From: Paraburkholderia solitsugae
GTDB taxonomy: Bacteria > Pseudomonadota > Gammaproteobacteria > Burkholderiales > Burkholderiaceae
Assembly: GCF_013177695.1 (NCBI RefSeq)
Contig: NZ_WOEY01000004.1
Location: 1 to 64,000 of the forward strand
DNA: 64,000 nucleotides
Direction: 5' to 3'
How positions within the stretch are numbered: position 1 is the stretch's first letter; every line of letters starts with the position of its first letter. A model generated the notes under the pieces. That model was given only the letters and a program-made list of their open reading frames with translations, was not told where the DNA came from and made no database searches. The position numbers and the translations under genes were made by a program. Of this stretch, positions 44,931 to 53,882 are shown one piece after another.

Positions 44931-47788
44931 CCGTCCCGCGCTCCACGCTTCGCCTCCAGTTCCATCGAGGCTTTACCTTCGACGATGCCGCGAAGCATGT
45001 CGACTACTTCGCCGCGCTCGGCATCAGCCACCTGTACGCGTCGCCCATCACCACCGCCGAGCCGGGCTCGATGCACGGCTACGATACCGTCGACTACACC
45101 CAGGTCAGCGCCGAATGCGGCGGCGAGGCGGGCTTGAAACGCCTCGTCGACAAGCTGCGCGCGCACAACATGGGGCTGATCGTCGACATGGTGCCGAACC
45201 ACATGGGTGTCGGCGGTTCGAGCAATGCGTGGTGGCTCGACATCCTCGAATGGGGCCGGCACAGCGCGTACGCACGCCATTTCGATGTCGACTGGCATTC
45301 GCCCGACCCGGCCTTGCGCGGCAAAGTACTGGCGCCGACCCTCGGCGCACCGTACGGCGAGGAACTCGCGGCTGGCCGGATTGAACTGCGTTTTGCGGCC
45401 GACAGTGGGCGCTTTTATATCGGCTACGGGCCGCACGTGTTTCCGGTGTGTCCGGCCGACTACGCGACGATTCTGCAAAGCGCCGACCGGGCCGATCTCA
45501 GCGCACTCGCCGAACGTTTCCAAGGGCTGACGACGCAGCCGGCCGATCAACCGCGCGCCGCCGAAGGGCGTGACATGCTGCGCGAGTTCGTCGCGCAAAC
45601 CGGCACCTCGGCGATCGAGTTGGTGCTGGAAGCGTATGCGCCCGCGGATCCGGTGACGCGTGACCGTTTGCATCGATTGATCGAACGGCAGCACTTCCGC
45701 CTCGCGTGGTGGCGCACCGCGTCGGACGACCTGAACTGGCGGCGTTTCTTCGACATCTCGACGCTGGCCGGCGTGCGCGTGGAGCGGCCCGAGGTGTTCG
45801 AGGCCGTGCATGCGCTGATTTTCCGTCTGTATCAGGAAGGCGTGGTGGAGGGTTTGCGGATCGACCACGTGGACGGTCTTGCTGAACCGCGTGAGTACTG
45901 TCAGCGTCTGCGGCAACGCCTCACCGAATTGCGCGACACCGCGCCGTATGTGATCGTGGAAAAAATTCTCGGCCGCGGCGAGCCGCTGCGCGACGATTGG
46001 CCCGTGGACGGCACGACCGGCTACGACTTCATGAACGACGTGGGCGCGCTACTGCACGATCCAGCTGGCGCCGAGCCGCTTGCGCACACGTGGACCGAAC
46101 TCACCGGCCGTAGCCCGCGATTCGCCGACGAAGCCTTGGCCGCGCGCCGCAAGATTCTCACGGAGAACCTCTCGGCGGAACTGGATCGCGCTGCGCGTGC
46201 GTTGCATCGCATTGCCCGCGATTCGCTGGCGACGCGCGATTTCACCTTCACGGCGTTACGGCGCGTGCTGGCCGAACTGGTCGTGCATTTTCCGGTGTAT
46301 CGGATCTCTCCACAGAACGGACTGCGCAGCGCCGCCGATAACGTGTATTTCGAGCAGGCGCTGGCAGGCGCGAGACAGACGCTTTCGCGCGCGGACTATG
46401 GAGTGCTCGACCGCGTGAATGCGTGGCTCGGCGGCAGCGCCGAAGAAGTACCGAATGCACGCGGCAATGCGCAATCGCAGCAGCAGGGTCCGAACGGCGC
46501 ACCGCCGAGTCATGCAGGTTCTGCGCGCCGCACCGCGCAGACGTTGTTTTCGCAATTGACCGCGCCGGTCGCCGCGAAGGCGATTGAAGATACCGCGTGC
46601 TATCGCTATGGCCGTTTGCTGTCGCGCAACGAAGTCGGCTCGGATCCCGGCGAGTTTGCTGTGTCGGTCGAGCAATTTCATGCGGCAAATCTCGGGCGTT
46701 CGCAGCGCTTTCCTCACGCGATGCTCGCCACGGCGACGCACGACCACAAGCGTGGCGAAGACGTGCGCGCGCGGCTTGCGGTGTTGAGCGAAATCCCGGA
46801 TGAATGGAGCGCCACGTTGCACGCGTGGTCAACATTGAACGCACCGCTTCGCCGCGGCGTCGACGGTGCGGCGATCAGCAGCGTCGGCGACGACACAAGC
46901 TACGATTGGGCGCCGGGTCCCGCCGCCGAAGCGATGCTGTATCAGACCCTGGTGGGCTGCTGGCCACCTGATTTGAAACCGGACGATGAAGCGGGCGTCA
47001 AGGAACTGGCCGAGCGCGTCGCGCAATGGCAGTTGAAGGCGCTGCGGGAAGCGAAGCTGCAGACCAACTGGCTCGCACCCGACGAAGCGTACGAAGCCGG
47101 CTGCCGCGACTTCCTGTTCGATATTCTGGCGCCGCAACGGCGCGATGGATTCCTGCGCGAGTTGTCCGCGTTCGTCGCGCGGATTGGGCGCGCTGGTGCG
47201 CTCAATAGTTTGCAGCAGACGGTGTTGCGGCTGACATCGCCTGGGATTCCCGATCTTTATCAGGGCACTGAGTTGTGGGACTTCAGTCTGGTCGATCCTG
47301 ACAATCGCCGGCCAGTCGATTTTGCCAGGCGCGAGGCATGGCTCGCACAAACACCGCCTTCTGAGTTTTTGGCGACCTGGCACGATGGCCGGGTAAAGCT
47401 CGCGGTCGTGCAGCGCGTGCTGGCGTTGCGCGCGCACTTGCCGGAGTTGTTGAGTCAAAGTGCGTATCTGCCGCTTGCAGTGCGCGGTGCGCATGCGTCG
47501 AATGTCATCGCGTTTGCACGGCGGCATGGGAATGCATGGGCTGTGGTGGTGGCAAGCCGGCTTGCTGCCGGGTTGCTCGGCGAAGACGGCGATTTGCCGA
47601 TGGTCGATCCGGCCAAATGGGGCGATACGGCGATCGAAATGCCTGCGGATCTGGCGGCGCGGGCGCTGTTCGACTGGTTGAGTCCGGCGGCGCCTAAGGT
47701 CGACGAAAACGGTTTGCTTTATCTGCGCGATGCGTTGGGAGCAATGCCCATTGCGGTGTTGGTGGAGGATGGTGTGCCACGCAGTTGA
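44927..47788 (+). CDS. treY: malto-oligosyltrehalose synthase
   Basis: 953 residues, slightly long for the family because of a Gln/Gly/Pro-rich insertion near residues 505-540. GH13_26 motifs: STLRLQFHRGFTFDDAAKHV, GLIVDMVPNHMGVGG, EGLRIDHVDGLAEPREY (nucleophile Asp), YVIVEKILGRGEPL (acid Glu) and ATATHDHKRGEDVRARL. It converts the reducing-end alpha-1,4 bond of maltodextrin to the alpha,alpha-1,1 bond of trehalose, the partner of TreZ. Last gene of the operon, followed by a strong terminator. Confidence 0.95.
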   Translation: MTVPRSTLRLQFHRGFTFDDAAKHVDYFAALGISHLYASPITTAEPGSMHGYDTVDYTQVSAECGGEAGLKRLVDKLRAHNMGLIVDMVPNHMGVGGSSNAWWLDILEWGRHSAYARHFDVDWHSPDPALRGKVLAPTLGAPYGEELAAGRIELRFAADSGRFYIGYGPHVFPVCPADYATILQSADRADLSALAERFQGLTTQPADQPRAAEGRDMLREFVAQTGTSAIELVLEAYAPADPVTRDRLHRLIERQHFRLAWWRTASDDLNWRRFFDISTLAGVRVERPEVFEAVHALIFRLYQEGVVEGLRIDHVDGLAEPREYCQRLRQRLTELRDTAPYVIVEKILGRGEPLRDDWPVDGTTGYDFMNDVGALLHDPAGAEPLAHTWTELTGRSPRFADEALAARRKILTENLSAELDRAARALHRIARDSLATRDFTFTALRRVLAELVVHFPVYRISPQNGLRSAADNVYFEQALAGARQTLSRADYGVLDRVNAWLGGSAEEVPNARGNAQSQQQGPNGAPPSHAGSARRTAQTLFSQLTAPVAAKAIEDTACYRYGRLLSRNEVGSDPGEFAVSVEQFHAANLGRSQRFPHAMLATATHDHKRGEDVRARLAVLSEIPDEWSATLHAWSTLNAPLRRGVDGAAISSVGDDTSYDWAPGPAAEAMLYQTLVGCWPPDLKPDDEAGVKELAERVAQWQLKALREAKLQTNWLAPDEAYEAGCRDFLFDILAPQRRDGFLRELSAFVARIGRAGALNSLQQTVLRLTSPGIPDLYQGTELWDFSLVDPDNRRPVDFARREAWLAQTPPSEFLATWHDGRVKLAVVQRVLALRAHLPELLSQSAYLPLAVRGAHASNVIAFARRHGNAWAVVVASRLAAGLLGEDGDLPMVDPAKWGDTAIEMPADLAARALFDWLSPAAPKVDENGLLYLRDALGAMPIAVLVEDGVPRS

Positions 47789-47809
47789 TCGGCGATTTGT
47801 CGAAGGTTG

Positions 47810-47847
47810 AAGGCGGCTCAAGCACACACGCTTTAGCCGCCTTTTTT
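47810..47847 (+). terminator. intrinsic terminator of the glucan/trehalose operon
   Basis: AAGGCGGCT (47810-47818) pairs perfectly with AGCCGCCTT (47835-47843) and is followed by a T-run to 47847. It begins 22 bp after the treY stop. Confidence 0.88.
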
Positions 47848-47870
47848 GTCGGCTCATTCAAGGCGATGCG

Positions 47871-48320
47871 TCATCCCGCTGAACCGCCTTGCTGTGCGCC
47901 CTTGACGGCCTCGGCCACCTGCTCCGCCACTCGCCGCGTGTCCCAATACACCTGCCCTTTGTACATCCGGTCACCGCGCAGGTTGAAGCGGTCGACACCC
48001 TGCCACGTCAACGCCTGCCCGGCTACGGTGGCTGATGCCTGCCATTCGATCATGACGGCGTCGCCAGTAGGCGCCCATTGAAGGACATCTACCTTCAAGT
48101 CCGGGAGTTGGGTTAGGACCTGACGGAAGTGTTCGATTACGCCAGCCCTGTTGGCCGGTTCCGTCATGGGTGGGATCAGGTTTTGTGTGTCTTCATGCAT
48201 GAGATCTTCGAGGTTATCGGCCACGGGGTTTTGCCACTCCGAGGCGAAGCGTTGCACGGCTATCCGGGCATTGGCTAACTGCTCCGCGGTCGGGGGAAGG
48301 TATTTTTCTGCTGACGTCAT
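47871..48320 (-). CDS. NTF2-like (SnoaL/DUF4440-type) protein
   Basis: 149 residues from ATG 48320 (AGGAG nine bases upstream; an extension to 48377 lacks support). Helical N-terminus then a cone-shaped NTF2-like fold: FASEWQNPVADNLEDLMHED, NRAGVIEHFRQVLTQLPDLK, VDVLQWAPTGDAVMIEWQAS, VDRFNLRGDRMYKGQVYWD. Members are small-molecule binding or isomerase/hydrolase enzymes. Specific role unknown. Divergent from the TetR gene and probably its target. Confidence 0.75.
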   Translation of the reverse strand: MTSAEKYLPPTAEQLANARIAVQRFASEWQNPVADNLEDLMHEDTQNLIPPMTEPANRAGVIEHFRQVLTQLPDLKVDVLQWAPTGDAVMIEWQASATVAGQALTWQGVDRFNLRGDRMYKGQVYWDTRRVAEQVAEAVKGAQQGGSAG

Positions 48321-48399
48321 GTGGGTTTGCTCCTGAATGGGTTGCTTACCTACGGTGTTGTTTGCCCCTACGTCCAACCCCTTGCCAAGGGCAATCTAA

Positions 48400-48434
48400 A
48401 CATACAACACGATTTTCACATACAACGTGTATGT
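48400..48434. promoter_or_regulatory. TetR operator candidate
   Basis: ACATACA-ACG-TGTATGT (48418-48434) is a perfect 7-bp inverted repeat with 3-nt spacer. A direct copy of the left half with flank, ACATACAACAC, lies 18 bp earlier (48400-48410). Both are in the AT-rich gap between the divergent NTF2-like and TetR genes. Confidence 0.6.
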
Positions 48435-48480
48435 ATACTACAATCAGAATGTGAAAAATCAAGGGATAAAAACGCACCCT

Positions 48481-49110
48481 ATGCCGACCGCAGGTCCAAC
48501 CCCCAAATCCCGTCGCGAGGAATACGCCGACGCCACCCGTCAGGCGCTCATCACCGCGGCGGGAGAGTTATTCACCTCGGAGGGCTACCAGCAAGTCGGG
48601 ATAGAAGCCATCGCACGCAACGCACGCGTGACCCGCGGCGCCTTCTATCATCACTTCGCTGACAAGGCCGAACTGTTCGACGCCCTGGTCGAGTCTCTCC
48701 AGACGGACGCTGCATCTAAAGTCAGCTCCGCCGCCGCGGCCGCGCCGGCAGCCAAGCGAATGAGCGCGGGCATTCGCGAATTCCTCGAGGTCTGCACCGA
48801 ACCTGCCTACCGGCAACTCGTCATTGAAACCGCGCCCGCCGTGCTCGGCCCGGCGCGATGCCGCGAGATCGAAGAAGCGCACGTCTACGGTCTGCTCATC
48901 GGCGCGCTGACGAACCAGACCACCGGCAAGGAAAAAGCAAAGGCGTACCTCGCCGCCCGCATGATCGGCAGCATGGTGTGCGAAGCGGCGCAATTGCTCG
49001 ATGGAGCAGACGACCCCGTCGCCCTGAAAGCCGAAGCGTTGAAGCTCGTTGAAAGCATGGTTGGCGCGCTGACGCCAGATAAAAGCCGGGTAACATCGAC
49101 GCGCAAATAA
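48481..49110 (+). CDS. TetR-family transcriptional regulator
   Basis: 209 residues from the ATG at 48481. A longer frame from 48427 would run through the palindromic operator. HTH: ALITAAGELFTSEGYQQVGI, EAIARNARVTRGAFYHHF, ADKAELFDAL. C-terminal ligand domain without specific match. It lies 21 bp before the dipeptidase gene, likely the same transcript, and divergent from the NTF2-like gene. Probable autorepressor. Confidence 0.9.
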   Translation: MPTAGPTPKSRREEYADATRQALITAAGELFTSEGYQQVGIEAIARNARVTRGAFYHHFADKAELFDALVESLQTDAASKVSSAAAAAPAAKRMSAGIREFLEVCTEPAYRQLVIETAPAVLGPARCREIEEAHVYGLLIGALTNQTTGKEKAKAYLAARMIGSMVCEAAQLLDGADDPVALKAEALKLVESMVGALTPDKSRVTSTRK

Positions 49111-49131
49111 ACGCACCCGAGAGGAGCAGCG

Positions 49132-50610
49132 ATGCAAATTGACTGGCCGACTATCAGAAGTGGAGATGCCGACAGGCTGCACGGCATGACCATCGACATA
49201 TCCGGCTGGATGATTCCGCTGGACCCGCAAGCCGACACGGTCGATTACTTCCTGCTGAGCGCCGACGAGCCGTGCTGCGGGGGCTGCGTGCCGCGCAATC
49301 CGCTGACATCGATCGAGGTACACGCGGCCGCGCCGCTCGAGCCACAGGCCGAGGTGCTGGCTTTGCGCGGCCGGCTGGTTCGTCTGATCGACGATCCCGC
49401 GGGCTGGCGGTATCGGTTAGTCGATGCGGTACCGATCGATCCTCCGCGCGCGCCACAGCGTCGATTTAGCCGGCGCGCGTTTCTGGCATCGGGCGCCGCG
49501 CTTGGGTTGACAGCTTGTGCGCCCGGGCGCTTTGCCGGTTATACCGAGGCCCACGCCGAAACGACACAGACGACACAGGCAGCGCAACCGGCACAATCCG
49601 CGCAGTCCGAAACCGCACCGGTTTGGCAAGCGCCTCCCGGTACGCTCACTATCGATATGCACAGCCACGGCGGTCGCGTGATTGTGTCACGCAATCCGGT
49701 GATCGGCGCAAACCGTCCGTTTATCCCGCTGGCCGCGCCGATGCGCGCCGGCGGCATGAATGTCATCTGCCTTGCGATCGTCACCGATACGACCGTCACG
49801 CGCGTGGCGGATAACCGCAAGCGGTTTGAAGCATGGCGCGAGCCACAGTCGGGCGAACTGTATGCGCTCGGCCAGACCGAATTCCAGCGCGCACATCAAT
49901 TGGTCGAACGTGAGCAGATTCGCGTGGTGACGAACACTGCTTCGCTGATGGAATTTGGTCCGCAGGGTCAGTGCGCAATCATCGCCGCTGAAGGGTCGGA
50001 TTTTCTCGAAGGCCAGGTGGATCGTGTCGATGAGGCGTACACGAAGCATCAATTGCGGCATCTGCAACTGACGCACTATCGCGTGAATGAACTGGGCGAT
50101 ATTCAGACCGAGCCGCCGGTGCATGGCGGCCTCACGGACGTCGGCGTACAGGTGGTGCAGCGCTGCAATGCATTGGGAATCGTCGTGGACGTTGCACACG
50201 GCACCTATGATCTGGTGAAGCGCGCGGCCGATACGTCGACCAAGCCGCTGGTGCTCTCGCATTCGGCATTGGCCACGCATCCGAGTGCGCGAAGCCGGCT
50301 CATCACGCCTGACCATGCGCGAGTGATCGCGGGTACGGGTGGCGTGATTGGCGTTTGGCCGAGCTCAGGAACGTTTCGCGATTTGCATGCGATGGCCGAG
50401 GGCGTCAAGCGCATGGCGGATGTCGTCGGGGTGGACCATGTCGGCCTCGGGACAGACATGCTCGGGTTTATTTCACCCCCCGTGTTCACGAGCTACAAGC
50501 AGTTACCCGATCTGGCCAGTGCGCTGTTACTGGCGGGATTCTCGCAAGCGGAAGTCGGGGCGATTCTTGGGGGAAACTACCTGAGGGTGTTTCAGGCGTC
50601 GGTGGGGTGA
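49132..50610 (+). CDS. M19-type dipeptidase with DUF3299-like N-terminal domain and internal Tat-like lipoprotein signal
   Basis: 492 residues. Residues 1-100 look like a DUF3299-type small beta domain: DISGWMIPLDPQ, DYFLLSADEPCCGGCVPRNP (C48, C49, C52). Residues 110-129 read RRFSRRAFLASGAALGLTAC, a twin-arginine signal with lipobox LTAC (C129). From 170 the membrane-dipeptidase fold follows: IDMHSHGGRVIVS, AIIAAEGSDFLEG, VVDVAHGTYDLVK, LVLSHSALATHPSARSR, VDHVGLGTDMLGF. The first metal motif has HSH where classical M19 enzymes have HxD. No start codon with a ribosome site lies just before the Tat motif, so the long form is kept (AGAGGAGCAGCG before the ATG). Whether it is exported is unclear. 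Confidence 0.75.
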   Translation: MQIDWPTIRSGDADRLHGMTIDISGWMIPLDPQADTVDYFLLSADEPCCGGCVPRNPLTSIEVHAAAPLEPQAEVLALRGRLVRLIDDPAGWRYRLVDAVPIDPPRAPQRRFSRRAFLASGAALGLTACAPGRFAGYTEAHAETTQTTQAAQPAQSAQSETAPVWQAPPGTLTIDMHSHGGRVIVSRNPVIGANRPFIPLAAPMRAGGMNVICLAIVTDTTVTRVADNRKRFEAWREPQSGELYALGQTEFQRAHQLVEREQIRVVTNTASLMEFGPQGQCAIIAAEGSDFLEGQVDRVDEAYTKHQLRHLQLTHYRVNELGDIQTEPPVHGGLTDVGVQVVQRCNALGIVVDVAHGTYDLVKRAADTSTKPLVLSHSALATHPSARSRLITPDHARVIAGTGGVIGVWPSSGTFRDLHAMAEGVKRMADVVGVDHVGLGTDMLGFISPPVFTSYKQLPDLASALLLAGFSQAEVGAILGGNYLRVFQASVG

Positions 50611-50618
50611 TGTTCCAT

Positions 50619-50636
50619 GCCTTTTCGCAAAAAGGC
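50619..50636. terminator. hairpin between convergent dipeptidase and TauE genes
   Basis: GCCTTTT (50619-50625), loop CGCA, AAAAGGC (50630-50636): a perfect 7-bp stem just after the dipeptidase stop and adjacent to the end of the TauE gene. Works in either direction, with internal T-runs. Confidence 0.5.
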
Positions 50637-50637
50637 C

Positions 50638-51360
50638 CTACCGCCCTGCCGCCCACAGCAACGAAACCCCCGAAGACAACATCAACCCATCGACGACAAG
50701 TTTGAAAACCGCAGGACTCATTCGGACCACAATCAGCCGCGCGGAAAAGGACCCAATCATGAGTGCCGTGCCGGTAATCAAACCATCGATCACCACATAC
50801 AATGGCAATGCGCCGAAATGCTTGAAAACCGCGACTTTGGTGCCGTAGACAGCCAGTGATCCGGCCGCTTCGGTCGCAAGAAAAGCGCCTTTAACAAGGC
50901 CATACGACATAAACACGGGCACCGTGATCGGCCCGGTAGAAACGACGATGCCGGTGAGAAAACCCACCACGCCGCCGATCAGCGAAAGCTGCCACAAAGA
51001 GAACTTGATCGCTCGCCGCGCCAGCCAGCGCCGCGTCGGCACCATCGCGACAAAAAACAGCCCCAGTGCGAGTTCAACCGCATGGGGTGGCAACGCAAGA
51101 AGCGTCCGCACACCCAACGCCGCGCCTGGAACCGCAGTCACGCAATAGGCACCGCAGGCCCGCCAGTCGATCTCGCGCCACCACGCCAGGATCTTGCCGA
51201 AGTTGCCCATGATCGCGGCGATCGCCATGATCGGCACGGCCTGCTGCGGACCGAACAGCATCACGAGAACGGGCATCAGCATCATCGACGAGCCCGTGCC
51301 GATCACGCCACTCAACGTGCCAGCCAGCAAACCGACGCACAGCACCAGCAAATATCCCAT
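50638..51360 (-). CDS. TauE/SafE family sulfite/organosulfonate exporter-like permease
   Basis: 240 residues with seven to eight hydrophobic helices. GTLSGVIGTGSSMMLMPVLV at the N-terminus and GGVVGFLTGIVVSTGPITVP in the middle are the two repeated family signatures. Members move sulfite, sulfoacetate or other small anions. Substrate not predictable from the context. Confidence 0.83.
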   Translation of the reverse strand: MGYLLVLCVGLLAGTLSGVIGTGSSMMLMPVLVMLFGPQQAVPIMAIAAIMGNFGKILAWWREIDWRACGAYCVTAVPGAALGVRTLLALPPHAVELALGLFFVAMVPTRRWLARRAIKFSLWQLSLIGGVVGFLTGIVVSTGPITVPVFMSYGLVKGAFLATEAAGSLAVYGTKVAVFKHFGALPLYVVIDGLITGTALMIGSFSARLIVVRMSPAVFKLVVDGLMLSSGVSLLWAAGR

Positions 51361-51450
51361 GTCGCCCCCAGTGGTATGGGCGACGATTTTACTCGAGCCA
51401 TGTTTCAGTGGACCTCGGACGGGCTCAGCACAGAAGCCGATTAAAGCCCT

Positions 51451-52815
51451 TTAGCCACCTTCATCGTCGAAGGTCTTCGGATACACGCGCACGAGCACAA
51501 TCCGCGGCCCCTTCATCTTCTTGACCACCACGTCGAAGCGGTCGAACTCAATGCGCTGCCCTTCAGTAGGCAGATCGTTGAGCGCCTGAATCACGAGGCC
51601 GCCGACCGATTCGGCCTTGCCCTCGTCAATGTCGATCCCGAGCGCGCGTTCCAGCGACACCACCGGCAAACTCCCCTTGCCCATCAACGTGCCGTCGTCC
51701 ATGCGCGTCCAATCGGCGTCGCCCTGGCGGAATTCGTCGTGGATCTGCCCAACCAGTGCGCCGAGCAGATTGTCCAGCGTCAGAAAACCGATCGGCTTCG
51801 CGTTCTTGTGGCCAACCAGCGCGAAGTGCGGCGCGCCCTTGCGGAAGCGGCGAAACAGTTCGAGCGCCGGCATGTCCGGCTTCACATACTGCACGGGCCG
51901 CGCATATTGGGAGAGGTCGTCGAGCGTGCTGCCCGCGTGCCGTGCGAGCAGCAGATCCTTCAAGTGGATCATGCCGGCCACGCGCTCGCCGAACGCGTCT
52001 TCGAACAGCGGATAGCGGCTGAAGCGGTGCCGCGCCACCACCTGCATGTTGTCGCGCAACGGCACATCGCGCCGCAGGCCGACCATTTCATGAGACGGGC
52101 GCATCAGATCCGAAACGGTCATGCGCGAAAAATCCAGCGAATGCGCAATCGTGTTCCATTCGTCCTGGCTATAGGCGCCATCCGGCGAGCCGAGCTCAGT
52201 CGCGACGTTGGCGTGGCGGCCACGCAGGATCAGCTTGAGTTCGTCGGTCGAGTAATGCGAATCGTGGCCGTGGTCCGCAGCCAGGCCCGCGAGTTTCAAC
52301 ACCGCGTTGGCGCTGGAATTGAGCACCCAGATCGCCGGATACATCGCCCAGTAAAAGCCGTAGAGCGGCGTGGCGGCCCACAGCGAAACCTTCTCCGACT
52401 CGCGAATCGCCAGGGATTTCGGGGCCAGCTCGCCCACCACGATGTGCAGGAACGAAATACACGAGAACGCGAAGAACAGCGAGATGCCGTGGATCAGCTT
52501 CTCCGATTCCACACCAAGCAGACTGAGGACAGGCGTGAGCAGTTGCGCGAACGCCGGCTCCCCGATCCAGCCGAGTCCGAGCGACGCCAGCGTGATGCCG
52601 AGCTGACAGGCGGACAGATAGGCGTCGAGCCGCCCGTGCACCTTCGCCAGCAAACGCCCACGCATGCCGTGTTTGGCGGCAAGGCTCTGCACACGGGTCT
52701 GCCGCAGCTTCACCAGACCGAATTCGGCGGCGACGAAAAAACCGTTAAGGGCAACGAGAAACAAAGCACCGATAAGGGCGACAACCTGGATCAAAGCGAA
52801 GGGCTCCGGCAACAA
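51451..52815 (-). CDS. CNNM/HlyC-CorC family membrane protein (DUF21-CBS-CorC_HlyC)
   Basis: 454 residues. An N-terminal DUF21 domain with four membrane segments (FLVALNGFFVAAEFGLVKLR; SFLHIVVGELAPKSLAI), a CBS pair (about 200-330: RMTVSDLMRPSHEMVGLRRD; GMIHLKDLLLARHAG) and a C-terminal CorC_HlyC domain (MGKGSLPVVSLERALGIDID). Often named hemolysin-related; better supported roles are Mg2+/Co2+ efflux. The start appears to be TTG (52815); no ATG and no clear ribosome site fit the expected N-terminus. Confidence 0.87.
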   Translation of the reverse strand: MLPEPFALIQVVALIGALFLVALNGFFVAAEFGLVKLRQTRVQSLAAKHGMRGRLLAKVHGRLDAYLSACQLGITLASLGLGWIGEPAFAQLLTPVLSLLGVESEKLIHGISLFFAFSCISFLHIVVGELAPKSLAIRESEKVSLWAATPLYGFYWAMYPAIWVLNSSANAVLKLAGLAADHGHDSHYSTDELKLILRGRHANVATELGSPDGAYSQDEWNTIAHSLDFSRMTVSDLMRPSHEMVGLRRDVPLRDNMQVVARHRFSRYPLFEDAFGERVAGMIHLKDLLLARHAGSTLDDLSQYARPVQYVKPDMPALELFRRFRKGAPHFALVGHKNAKPIGFLTLDNLLGALVGQIHDEFRQGDADWTRMDDGTLMGKGSLPVVSLERALGIDIDEGKAESVGGLVIQALNDLPTEGQRIEFDRFDVVVKKMKGPRIVLVRVYPKTFDDEGG

Positions 52816-52888
52816 AAGTTGTCAGTATAGAGGGCGAAAGCTGGATGAAAGTCAATCACGCAGAGGAATGCACGGCGACAACCGGCAC

Positions 52889-53695
52889 TCACGCTGCGGT
52901 CGTCGCACTCAGCGGCACATGCAGCGCGAGCGTAGCAGTTTCGCTCTCTTGCATGTCGCTTTGCTCGAAACTGCCGCCATGCGCTTCCGCGACGCGCTTG
53001 CACAGCGCGAACACCCACGCGATGCGTTTGGCTTCGCGCGGTTCGCGCGCCTGCTTGCGGGCAAAGGTTTCCAGCAAATGAGGCAGCACGGGATCGTCCA
53101 GTGCAGCGGCGCTCGGCTTGAAGGTGACGGTGGCGTACCACCGGGTGGCGTCCGCGCGTGCGGCCAGCGTGACCGCCGCGCCCTCCGTGCTCGCCTCGAC
53201 GCCAAACATGAGCATCACCCACAGCGCGGCGGCGAGGCGCTCTCGGTCGCCGCTGGCCTGCTCGGTAGTGAGTTGCGACTCGACAGCAACCTCGACGCCA
53301 CGCGCGCGCGCCAATCCAGAGCGAACTTCTGCAACGGTTTCATCGAGTAACGGATGCAGCGGAAACGTCGTATACGCTAGCGCCAGCGATTTGGTGCCGG
53401 CGCGCGTGGCGTCGATGATCGTCTCCAGCAACTTCACCTGCTGGTCCACGCCGCTACGAATCCCTGTGACGGCGCGCTGCGAGTTGGGGTCGTTCGCATC
53501 GAGCTTGCGCTCGAGCACGTACGCCCAGCTATGGATGGCGTTCAGCGGACCACGCAAGTCGTGCGACACCAGCGACAGCACGTGATCGCGCATGAACAGC
53601 GCGGTCTCCGCGCGCAGGTGTGCGGTGCGTTCGGAGACGGCGAAGCCGGACAGAACCGGCTTGGCACCGGCGGCCTCGGTGGATGACGTTGTCAC
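52889..53695 (-). CDS. degenerate sensor histidine kinase (HisKA with non-canonical ATPase domain)
   Basis: 268 residues, no membrane helices. The HisKA dimerisation box is intact, H45 in SLVSHDLRGPLNAIHSW. The ATPase region is recognisable by topology but lacks the N-box Asn (LAAALWVMLMFGVEAS where N-L-x-x-N-A is expected) and the DxGxG glycine boxes. VLPHLLETFARKQAREPREA corresponds to the F-box stretch. It probably cannot bind ATP normally and may act as a histidine-containing scaffold or phosphatase. No partner response regulator lies in this window. Confidence 0.7.
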   Translation of the reverse strand: MTTSSTEAAGAKPVLSGFAVSERTAHLRAETALFMRDHVLSLVSHDLRGPLNAIHSWAYVLERKLDANDPNSQRAVTGIRSGVDQQVKLLETIIDATRAGTKSLALAYTTFPLHPLLDETVAEVRSGLARARGVEVAVESQLTTEQASGDRERLAAALWVMLMFGVEASTEGAAVTLAARADATRWYATVTFKPSAAALDDPVLPHLLETFARKQAREPREAKRIAWVFALCKRVAEAHGGSFEQSDMQESETATLALHVPLSATTAA

Positions 53696-53882
53696 GATTG
53701 AGCCCTCTCAGGCGGTACATGAAATGTTAAAAGAAGTCCCATTATAGGCATGCCGCCGCGCGCAACCAGCGTGGCCGGACGGCCAACGTGGACGCAAACC
53801 GCATGCCACGCCGCAATCCTCGGCGATGCGACGCCAACACGCCTACAATGTCGGTTTTTACGATTTGACTAAGGAGCGACAC

